From contig CAYREY010000002.1 of the NCBI GenBank assembly GCA_964423405.1, forward strand, positions 92,044 to 156,043: a DNA stretch of 64,000 bases, in the 5' to 3' direction. A program made the position numbers and the translations under genes. Origin of the DNA: Bog-950 sp964423405. Lineage in GTDB: Bacteria > Bacteroidota > Bacteroidia > Chitinophagales > LD1. Of the stretch, positions 42,994-49,925 are shown one piece after another (positions within the stretch are counted from its first letter, which is position 1; each line of letters opens with the position of its first letter). The notes beneath the pieces were generated by a model, which had not been told where the DNA came from, did not search any database, and saw only the letters and a list, made by a program, of their open reading frames with translations.

Positions 42994-43917
42994 TTATGAC
43001 GGCAACCGGGCAATAAAATTTTTAATGTCGGTATAAGCCTGCATAGCATTGCGGTGTACATGCGGCAGGTTAAAAAAGCCGTGGAACAACTTTGGGTACT
43101 CTGTATATTCAACCATATTCCCCGCTGCTTTTAGTTGTTGGTAGTACAGGTGTCCGTCGTCCAGCAACGGGTCTAATTGTGCGGTAAGTATAAAGGCCGG
43201 TGCCAGGCCGGTAAAATCTGTTTGGTAGCAGGGCGAAAGGGCCGGTGCGCACTGGTCCTCTTTACGTGGCGTGTACTGTTTCTGAAACCAGAATAGGGTT
43301 GGCTTTTCCAACAGGAAGCCTTTGCCGTTTCTGTCAATAGAAGGGTTGCTTAATTTACCGTCTATCCACGGATAAATAAGTATTTGCGCTTTTAGTGCTA
43401 TACCCTCTGCCTTACAACGGTGCGCCATACAGGCTGCCAGGTTACCACCCGCGCTATCGCCGGCTACTATCAGGCTATTGGCATTGCCACCATAGTTGCC
43501 TATGTTTTGCCGTATCCATTGCAGGGCAGTGTAGGCATCGTCGTGTGCAGCGGGGTATGTATGTTCAGGTGCCAGCCGGTAATCTACCGATACCACTATA
43601 CAGTTGTTCATGGCACACAGGCGGCGGCAAACGTAATCGTGCGAGTAAATGCCATATAACACAAAGCCGCCACCGTGATAGTATATGATTACCGGTTGGT
43701 TGGTGGTACTGCTATTATTATAAATACGTACCGGCACACCGTTGGCATTGGTATCGGTTACGCCGGCAACCGGTATTTTACTATCAAACAAAACAGTGCC
43801 CAGTCTGGCTGCTTTGTCACTCTCCTTGCGCAGTTTAAGCAGATTAATGTTTTTATTTACATCCATTGGTTTGCGCAGCTTAGCAAACAGCAGTACCAGG
43901 TTTATTTTCCAGCTCAT
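42994..43917 (-). CDS. HSL-type alpha/beta hydrolase (esterase)
   Basis: From the ATG at 43917 (MSWKINLVLLFAKLRKPM) the product is 307 residues. It has the oxyanion HGGG motif (YYHGGGFVLYG), the GDSAGGNLA nucleophile elbow, and the late Asp and His (TAQLDPLLDDG, LFHGF). This is the hormone-sensitive-lipase-like esterase family, active on short acyl esters. The longer upstream frame overlaps the divergent P-loop gene and is rejected. The two genes are divergent with 30 bases between starts. Confidence 0.87.
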   Translation of the reverse strand: MSWKINLVLLFAKLRKPMDVNKNINLLKLRKESDKAARLGTVLFDSKIPVAGVTDTNANGVPVRIYNNSSTTNQPVIIYYHGGGFVLYGIYSHDYVCRRLCAMNNCIVVSVDYRLAPEHTYPAAHDDAYTALQWIRQNIGNYGGNANSLIVAGDSAGGNLAACMAHRCKAEGIALKAQILIYPWIDGKLSNPSIDRNGKGFLLEKPTLFWFQKQYTPRKEDQCAPALSPCYQTDFTGLAPAFILTAQLDPLLDDGHLYYQQLKAAGNMVEYTEYPKLFHGFFNLPHVHRNAMQAYTDIKNFIARLPS

Positions 43918-43947
43918 AGCAGTATAGTTAATTGAATATAACAGAAA

Positions 43948-44478
43948 ATGAAGAACAAGCGGATTGTTGTGGTAGGTACTTCGGGTTCGGGCAAAACTAC
44001 CCTGGCGCGTAAGCTGGCGGCAAAGCATAACATACCACATATAGAACTGGATGTACTGTACTGGCAACCCGGCTGGGTAGAAACCCCTATGCCGGCGTTT
44101 ATTGATAAAATAAAAGATGCATTACATGAGAACCCTGATTGGGTAATATGCGGCAACTACAACGTAGCAAAAAAACTTACCCTGCCCGCCGCTACCGACA
44201 TTATATGGTTAGATACACCGCTTTACCTGAACCTGTGGCGGGTGCTTAAACGTTCTGTAGCCAGGTGGCTTACCGGTAAAGAATCGTTTGCTGGTTGCCC
44301 GGAGACGTTCAGCCATATTTTTCTTACTAAAAAATCGCTGCTGCTGTGGGTATGGAACACCCATGCCGAACGCCGCAGAAAGTACACGGCTATGCTTACG
44401 GCGGCCAGTTACCCGCAGGCGCAAATACATATTGTAAGTAACAGAAAGGAATACAACAAGGCATTGCTGCTGGTTTAG
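43948..44478 (+). CDS. P-loop kinase-like protein (adenylate-kinase/FlaR type)
   Basis: The 176-residue protein has Walker A GTSGSGKTTLA at residues about 10-20, then HIELDVLYWQPGW, a variant of the H-x-D-x-x-x-W element of topology-modulation (FlaR) and shikimate-kinase-like proteins. A lid-like Arg-rich segment (RVLKRSVARW) follows. It probably phosphorylates a small molecule; the substrate is unknown. The regulator gene at 44523 follows 44 bases later on the same strand. Confidence 0.78.
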   Translation: MKNKRIVVVGTSGSGKTTLARKLAAKHNIPHIELDVLYWQPGWVETPMPAFIDKIKDALHENPDWVICGNYNVAKKLTLPAATDIIWLDTPLYLNLWRVLKRSVARWLTGKESFAGCPETFSHIFLTKKSLLLWVWNTHAERRRKYTAMLTAASYPQAQIHIVSNRKEYNKALLLV

Positions 44479-44522
44479 CCCGATTATGTTTTTTAATTAT
44501 TTGTTGCTTGCTTTGCTCGGCT

Positions 44523-45095
44523 ATGACCGATAATGTATTGCTTGTAAAAAATATGGTTTGCCAACGCTGTGTAATGGCGGTGAACGATGTTTTGCATAAG
44601 CTAAGCATTAAACCCGCTAGCGTATTGGTCGGCGAAATACACACCACACAACCAATAACCGATAAGCAAAAAACAGCATTAACCGAAAGCCTTGCCGCTA
44701 TTGGGTTAGAGCTGATAGATAACCGCAACACCGGTTTGATAGAAAAGATAAAGCAATTGGTTATTAAGCGCGCCCGCAACGAAGGTGATACTGATTGCAG
44801 CGGAACCCTTTCGGTGTATTTAAGCAGCAAACTACACCACGAGTACACCTACCTCAGCAGCCTGTTCTCGTCGGTAGAGGGTAAAACCATTGAGAATTTT
44901 TTTATTGAGCAGCGAATAGAACGCGCCAAAGAGTTATTGGTATACGGCGAAATGAGCCTTTCGGAAATTGCTTTTACACTTGGCTATAGCAGTGTGGCGC
45001 ACCTTTCGGGGCAGTTTAAAAAGGTAACCGGTTTAACGCCTTCGCATTTTAAAAGCGTAGGTAATGTAAAGCGCAAAACGCTGGATAGTATTTAG
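44523..45095 (+). CDS. AraC-type regulator with N-terminal CxxC (HMA-like) domain
   Basis: From the ATG at 44523 the product is 190 residues. Residues 5-75 look like a heavy-metal-associated domain, with LLVKNMVCQRCVMAV carrying Cys13 and Cys16 in the MxCxxC place. Residues 95-185 are an AraC/XylS DNA-binding domain (IENFFIEQRIERAKELL, then SEIAFTLGYSSVAHLSGQF, KKVTGLTPSHFK). A metal-sensing activator is the natural reading. The only gene immediately downstream encodes a nine-Cys metallothionein-like peptide. Metal identity is unknown. Confidence 0.8.
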   Translation: MTDNVLLVKNMVCQRCVMAVNDVLHKLSIKPASVLVGEIHTTQPITDKQKTALTESLAAIGLELIDNRNTGLIEKIKQLVIKRARNEGDTDCSGTLSVYLSSKLHHEYTYLSSLFSSVEGKTIENFFIEQRIERAKELLVYGEMSLSEIAFTLGYSSVAHLSGQFKKVTGLTPSHFKSVGNVKRKTLDSI

Positions 45096-45205
45096 TGTGC
45101 TGTTTAGTTTTTTGCCAGACTTTCAAATGTAGTCGCCATACCAATGCTCAACTAGTAGCATCACACTATCAGCAAAATATAATTGGCAGTTATGCTTGCT
45201 TTTTT

Positions 45206-45223
45206 ATCCGTGTAATCTGTGGC
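45206..45223. repeat. GATTACRCYGAT motif, reverse orientation
   Basis: ATCCGTGTAATCTGTGGC is the reverse complement of the GATTACACGGAT motif seen at 26272 and 14127. It lies between the AraC-type regulator and the metallothionein-like gene. Confidence 0.45.
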
Positions 45224-45291
45224 AATAATCAAACCCAAAATTGTATAACACTTACCCAAAGTAATAGAAACACTACGGCCTGTCCGCAGCC

Positions 45292-45299
45292 TACATTTG
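45292..45299 (+). promoter_or_regulatory. -7 box of the metallothionein-like gene
   Basis: TACATTTG is an exact TAnnTTTG match 30 bases before the start codon. The place where TTG should stand (about 45270) is not TTG, which would fit a promoter that needs an activator. The neighbouring AraC-type protein is the obvious candidate, by inference. Confidence 0.5.
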
Positions 45300-45328
45300 C
45301 ATCATTAAATCACTTAAAAATTGTTTTT

Positions 45329-45448
45329 ATGAAAAGCAACGTAGCAAAAGGCCTGGTGGCCTGCAACAACGGCCCTTGTGGCAACCCTAACTGTAAATGC
45401 GAAAACTGTAACTGCGGTAGTAACTGCACTTGCAGCAGCTGCAAATAG
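45329..45448 (+). CDS. Metallothionein-like Cys-rich peptide
   Basis: The 39-residue product has nine Cys (12, 17, 22, 24, 27, 29, 33, 35, 38), arranged as C-x-C and C-x-x-C pairs (NPNCKCENCNC, then SNCTCSSC). There is no hydrophobic segment, so it stays in the cytoplasm. The density and spacing fit a metallothionein that binds thiophilic metal ions. It is too short for usual gene callers unless the start at 45329 is used. It has its own -7 box and terminator and follows the CxxC AraC regulator by 233 bases. Confidence 0.8.
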   Translation: MKSNVAKGLVACNNGPCGNPNCKCENCNCGSNCTCSSCK

Positions 45449-45455
45449 TTAGCAA

Positions 45456-45485
45456 CGGGGTGGCCTTGTGCCGCCCCGCTTTATT
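45456..45485 (+). terminator. Terminator of the metallothionein-like gene
   Basis: An 8-bp stem (CGGGGTGG / CCGCCCCG, one wobble) with a 7-base loop is followed by TTTATTTT, just after the stop at 45448. Confidence 0.7.
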
Positions 45486-46484
45486 TTAAAAAAGTAATAT
45501 CTGCCCACCGGCATCCAGTAGCTTAAATGTAGCCCCGGTTTGCTGTGTGCGCTGCAATAAAAAATTAAAGCTGCTGTCAACCTTATCGCTCAGGTTAGGT
45601 AGTGCCTGTAATGGTTTGCCGATGGGTTTCATAAAATTATCCCAGTGTATAGGCACTACGGTATGTGCACCGGTAGCCACTACGGTTTGGTTATAGTAGT
45701 TGTTTTTAAAGCTATCGGTTTGTAAGCCCAGCATAGCAGCCCCTAAAAAGAAAACATCGGCAGGGTAGTTGTTCAGTGCGCCATCCATGTAGTTGGTGCT
45801 GGCTTTAACCATAATGCCGTTGTTACCATGTTTAATATAAAAATCGTACGTGCCGCCCTCAATGTATTTATCGGCTTTGGCCGGTTGTGGTAGTGGCTCG
45901 TCAATATTGGGGTGGTTGGGGTCGGTGGCGTTTGTTTTGCCCAACAGCTTAAACGGCGGTGTATGTTTAGATGCTACTACCGTAACCGTAAACTTACCAA
46001 ACGTATATGTTTTACCCGGCTCAAAGGTGTGTGTTTGGTTTTCGCTTAGCTGTTCGCCTTTACAAATATTAGTAGTAGAAGCCGACCCGTATACACCGGC
46101 ACCGGTAAGTTTTGCAATAGCCGGTGCATCCATTGCATGGTCGTAGTGCGAGTGGCAAACAAATATGCCTTTCAACCGGTTGATGTTATACTGCTGTATT
46201 ACCGATTGTATAACCGGTATATTGGAACGTACCTTGCCAAACGCTACTTTACCCAGCCCCGGTCTGCTTAAAAAACCATCTATCAATAGTTGTGTTTCTC
46301 CATCATCAAACAATAAGGTACTGGTGCCGAAAAATGTAGCGCGAACTTTACCCACAGGTAATGTTGTATCGCCGGTTTGGCTAACAAAATACTGCCGGTA
46401 GTTGTTTAAATCGGCCGATGGTTTTAGTGCCCGGCAACCGGTTAATAGTAAAAGCAATAACGCATAGGCTGTAAGTATCCGCAT
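45486..46484 (-). CDS. Metallo-beta-lactamase-fold lipoprotein
   Basis: The 332-residue product has a lipoprotein signal ending LLLLLTGC. It then has an MBL fold with CHSHYDHAMDAPAIAKL (the HxHxDH metal site), AFGKVRSN and a late PIHWDNF. It resembles UlaG/RomA-type hydrolases. The export signal implies that it acts in the periplasm or is anchored to the outer membrane, unlike most relatives. The substrate is unknown. It lies 24 bases downstream of the Rieske oxygenase gene and may share its transcript. Confidence 0.85.
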   Translation of the reverse strand: MRILTAYALLLLLLTGCRALKPSADLNNYRQYFVSQTGDTTLPVGKVRATFFGTSTLLFDDGETQLLIDGFLSRPGLGKVAFGKVRSNIPVIQSVIQQYNINRLKGIFVCHSHYDHAMDAPAIAKLTGAGVYGSASTTNICKGEQLSENQTHTFEPGKTYTFGKFTVTVVASKHTPPFKLLGKTNATDPNHPNIDEPLPQPAKADKYIEGGTYDFYIKHGNNGIMVKASTNYMDGALNNYPADVFFLGAAMLGLQTDSFKNNYYNQTVVATGAHTVVPIHWDNFMKPIGKPLQALPNLSDKVDSSFNFLLQRTQQTGATFKLLDAGGQILLF

Positions 46485-46508
46485 CTTTACAAAGATGGAA
46501 TAAAGTAA

Positions 46509-47675
46509 TTAAGATGCTACACCAGCTTCTGCCTGCTGTGGTTCTAGACTTTCTTTTTTTACACCAGAGGGCTGTGAGTAAAACTGACTGTACCAGGCGC
46601 GCATTTTCATAATAGGCCCATCGCCTTTAACCAATAGCGGTTTTACAGCGTAGTTTTTGCGTTCCCATATGGCTATATCATCGTGAAACTGCGTAGTGGC
46701 CTCGCCCAATAAGTATTTAATGGCTAAAGGGAATGTGCCTTTGGGGGCATATACATAATCTTCCATGCGCACCTTAAGTGTACCTATTGGTGTAAATGTT
46801 TTTACCAATAGCATATTACCAATTTCGGTAGTAAATTTAAATATGAGGAACCCCGGGCCAAAAAATGTAACCAAAGCATTACCTCCGGCGTGCTCAATTT
46901 TTGCACCGGTAGATTTTAAATGCAAATCGGCCTGGTCGCTAAACCATGCCAGGTGTTTGTCTTTACCCTCGCCATACTTTAAATCAAGCACATGCTTAAC
47001 AGTAACCCACCGGTTGGCAAAAGGTATGGTAAGCAAATCGTGTACATAGGCAAAGTGTGCATGGTCGGCACCGTTTTCATTAAAATCCTGTAGGTGTATG
47101 CGTAGTATATCTTCTGTTTTAGAGTGGAATTTATATGCTGCCACCTCCGGAAAATAACCCGCCGGATTCCACGATGGCGCCTCGTTATTGGCATGGTACC
47201 AAACCAATATCAGGTTCCATTGTTCTATAACCTGCCATGTTTTGGTAATGGCTGCGGCCGGTACTTTATCGCAATAGGGTATATGCTCGCATTTGCCTTT
47301 GGCATTAAACTCCCATGCGTGGAAAGGGCAAACCAGGTTATTGCCTTTTACTTTGCCATAAGCCAGGTTGGCGTTAAGGTGCGGGCAGTACACATCCAAT
47401 ACACCTACTTCACCGTTCTCTCCACGAAACACAGCCAGCTTTTGCCCAAACGCATCTACTTCTACTACCTGCCCTTTTTTTACAATTTTAGAACTACCCA
47501 AACTAAACCAACCATTAGGATAGGGTGGCGGGTAATTTTTGGCCCTCTCTTTTTCGTACTCTTCATCAAATACAAGCTTCTTTCGTTTTTTGCCTATCAC
47601 AAATACTTGCAGATACAATACTGTAAGTGCAACCGCAATAACTAAAACTATAGCCAACAAAATTTTTAAAAGCAT
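46509..47675 (-). CDS. Membrane-anchored Rieske oxygenase, Neverland/DAF-36-like
   Basis: The 388-residue protein begins with one membrane helix (residues 4-26). PYPNGWFSLG and a Rieske 2Fe-2S site follow (CPHLNANL, then CPFHAWEF). The catalytic iron motif is NENGADHAHFAYVH. Near the end it has LLVKGDGPIMKMRAWYSQFY. The PNGWF, ENGAD-xxH and LLVK-DGPI-WxSQFY landmarks are those of animal cholesterol 7-desaturases. Substrate in a bacterium is unknown; a sterol or hopanoid-like lipid is an inference. It ends 24 bases before the MBL lipoprotein. Confidence 0.82.
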   Translation of the reverse strand: MLLKILLAIVLVIAVALTVLYLQVFVIGKKRKKLVFDEEYEKERAKNYPPPYPNGWFSLGSSKIVKKGQVVEVDAFGQKLAVFRGENGEVGVLDVYCPHLNANLAYGKVKGNNLVCPFHAWEFNAKGKCEHIPYCDKVPAAAITKTWQVIEQWNLILVWYHANNEAPSWNPAGYFPEVAAYKFHSKTEDILRIHLQDFNENGADHAHFAYVHDLLTIPFANRWVTVKHVLDLKYGEGKDKHLAWFSDQADLHLKSTGAKIEHAGGNALVTFFGPGFLIFKFTTEIGNMLLVKTFTPIGTLKVRMEDYVYAPKGTFPLAIKYLLGEATTQFHDDIAIWERKNYAVKPLLVKGDGPIMKMRAWYSQFYSQPSGVKKESLEPQQAEAGVAS

Positions 47676-48183
47676 AAGCCTGTTACAATTAGTTTATCAA
47701 GTCGTTCTTTCAGGCTATGGTAAACAGTTACTGTAGCCATAATTTTTATTTACGCAAAAAACAACACAGCGGATCTTATCAGGCACAGCTATAAATGTAT
47801 TCTTTGCTACCATCCAACCTAATGTTTAACACGGCAATAGAACGTGTTAGCGGCAATATATTTTACAGCGTAAAATACGCACCTTGCAGTTCAGTAAAAT
47901 ACGTTGCGCGCGCGAATAATTCGCGGATTGAAGGGCGGCTAAATACAAGCGATTGGTTAAAGAAGACTGCAAAACAGCATCATTAAACATGCTATACTGC
48001 ATTGCTTTGCCATACAACAAGTATGCAAATAATAGCAGCCGGTAACAAGTAACAGTCTGTATTGTTCGCTATTACTCCGCAATAAACTACCGATTTACCT
48101 ACTGTTTAGGCTGTAGCCTGTTACCGGTTAAACATATTGCCTAATTTTGCGTACGAAAGGCATAAAAATAAACCCCTGATTGT
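47676..48183. other. 508-base spacer without a supported gene
   Basis: A 63-codon frame at 47795-47986 has no start context or recognisable product, and I do not support it. A CGCGCGCG patch (about 47908) and the exact -7 box TAATTTTG (48142-48149) are the only features I see. The box probably belongs to the sensor gene at 48184. Confidence 0.6.
48142..48149 (+). promoter_or_regulatory. -7 box of the GAF-PAS sensor gene
   Basis: TAATTTTG fits TAnnTTTG exactly, 34 bases upstream of the ATG at 48184. The -33 position reads GTTACC, a poor match to TTG. Confidence 0.5.
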
Positions 48184-49347
48184 ATGACGGCTTTGGAGCG
48201 TAGAATGAAGGCATTGGAAGAGTACCAGATAATGGATTCGGAAAATGAGAAAGAATTTAATGAAATAGTGGAGCTGGCATCCGCTTTTTTCGGCACCCCT
48301 ATTTCGGCCATTTCGTTGTTAGATAATTACCGCCAGTGGTTTAAAGCCCGCGTTGGCCTGGCCGATGAAAGCACCAGGCTTGAAGATGCCTATTGCCGTT
48401 ACGCTATACAAAACCCCAATGAAGTGTTGGTGGTAGAAGATTCTACAAAAGATGAACGCTTTGTCAATAATCCGCTCACAAATGGCGATGAACATATCCG
48501 TTTTTATGCCGGCGCACCATTGGTAACACCAGATGGAATTGCGTTGGGTTCGCTGTGTGTTATAGACCGTGAGCCGCGTAGTTTTTCGGAAGAAGAAGCA
48601 CGTGTACTAAAAGTACTGGCCAACAAAGTAATGCGCTTGCTCGACTTGCGTAAAGAGAATATACAGCAACGTAAGCAGATTGATAGTACCCGTACCGAAC
48701 TGAGCAGCATATTGGCCCGCTACGCCGAAGCACAGAAAACAGCACATATTGGCAACTGGGATTTTAACGTGCGTACCAAAGAGCTTTACTGGTCGCCGGA
48801 GATGTTTGCCTTGCTGCTGAAAGAAGAGGGCACTACCGATAAAGGTAACCTGGCCGATTGGGAAACGCTGATACATCCCGACGATTTGCCGGTGGTGCGT
48901 GCCACTATGGACCGCGCACTTAAAACCCGCCATGCCACTACTGCCGAGTTCAGGATTATTAGCGGCGGAACAGAAACATGGTTGCTGGGCCGTGCCGATA
49001 TTATGTACAATAAACAGGGTAAAATAGAGCGTATATATGGCACTTTACAGGATATTACCGAACGCAAACAGGCCGAGCGCGACCGTAACCTATATACCCA
49101 AATGCTGGAGACGATACTGTTTGATGTATCGCACAAAATACGCAAACCACTAACCACTATAACAGGCCTATTGCCGGTGCTTAACAGCAAAGATGTGCCA
49201 CAGGAAAAATACAGCCAGGTGTATGATTACTTTCTGGCGTCGGCCAATGAGTTGGATAGCTATACGCGTGAACTGAACGACCTGCTGCACAAAAGCCAGA
49301 TAGATATTGGTGCTGTAGAGAAACGGGAAGCAGTAGAGGCGCGTTAG
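48184..49347 (+). CDS. GAF-PAS sensor with a DHp-like helix but no kinase ATPase domain
   Basis: The 387-residue soluble protein has a GAF domain (residues 20-155, FYAGAPLVTPDGIALGSLCV) and a PAS_3 domain (185-295, GTLQDITERKQAE). A helical segment with the H-box-like FDVSHKIRKPLTTITGL (His317) follows. It stops at 387 with no HATPase domain (no N, G1 or G2 boxes), and no frame for one follows. It is either a decayed kinase, a partner for another kinase, or a phosphotransfer/sensory protein. The convergent lone receiver gene ends four bases away. Confidence 0.83.
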   Translation: MTALERRMKALEEYQIMDSENEKEFNEIVELASAFFGTPISAISLLDNYRQWFKARVGLADESTRLEDAYCRYAIQNPNEVLVVEDSTKDERFVNNPLTNGDEHIRFYAGAPLVTPDGIALGSLCVIDREPRSFSEEEARVLKVLANKVMRLLDLRKENIQQRKQIDSTRTELSSILARYAEAQKTAHIGNWDFNVRTKELYWSPEMFALLLKEEGTTDKGNLADWETLIHPDDLPVVRATMDRALKTRHATTAEFRIISGGTETWLLGRADIMYNKQGKIERIYGTLQDITERKQAERDRNLYTQMLETILFDVSHKIRKPLTTITGLLPVLNSKDVPQEKYSQVYDYFLASANELDSYTRELNDLLHKSQIDIGAVEKREAVEAR

Positions 49348-49351
49348 TTTA

Positions 49352-49726
49352 TTACCCAGGCAACTCTTTTACCATTTCCTGGGTAAGTGGTTTTTCCAGA
49401 TACCGTTTAACACAACTGAATTTAGTGGCTGCCTGTCGGTCGGTTTCGCGCAGCGATGAGGTTAGCATGTACACGTTTGCCTGGTCATAGTAAACCGGCC
49501 TTTCTGATAGTGCCTGCAAAAATTCAAAGCCATCCATTACCGGCATATTTACATCCAGCAAAATAATATCGGGGCAGGCACCGGCCTGTTCAATAATCTT
49601 TAGCGCTTCGCTGCCATTAATAGCAGTTTGTATAACAAAATCGCGGCCCGATGATTCGAGCAGAAAGCGGTTCAAAAAGTTTACGCCCTCGTCATCGTCA
49701 ACGAGCAGCACAGTAACAGGGTTCAT
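49352..49726 (-). CDS. Stand-alone response-regulator receiver domain
   Basis: The 124-residue protein is one receiver domain with the acidic pocket VDDDE (10-12), phospho-acceptor Asp58 in ILLDVNMPVMDG, Thr89 in MLTSS and Lys112 in EKPL. It has no output domain, like CheY or Rcp1-type regulators. It is convergent with the GAF-PAS sensor, with four bases between stop codons, so the two are probably functionally paired. The target of its signal is unknown. Confidence 0.92.
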   Translation of the reverse strand: MNPVTVLLVDDDEGVNFLNRFLLESSGRDFVIQTAINGSEALKIIEQAGACPDIILLDVNMPVMDGFEFLQALSERPVYYDQANVYMLTSSLRETDRQAATKFSCVKRYLEKPLTQEMVKELPG

Positions 49727-49925
49727 AGCTGTGTTTTAAGTGCCGGCAAAGGTGGGGAACAGCGCAAGGCTGTAGCTTAACCGGCATAGGTATTTAAGTA
49801 CAAATATAGGGGCCAGTTAGTAAAGCCTATAGCAAGTAATCTTTGTTTCGCACAAGATTTACTTTTTAACGCATGGTGTTAAAAAAACATTCGGCTAACA
49901 AGCGCCATAGTTCTATTTTCGCCAC

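Noticed and set aside
42934..44067. Longer N-terminus of the esterase starting at 44067
   Set aside because: It would overlap the start of the divergent P-loop kinase gene by about 120 bases and has no conserved residues. ATG 43917 is preferred.
47795..47986. 63-codon open frame in the spacer upstream of the GAF-PAS gene
   Set aside because: No ribosome-binding or promoter context, no recognisable product, and irregular codon use.
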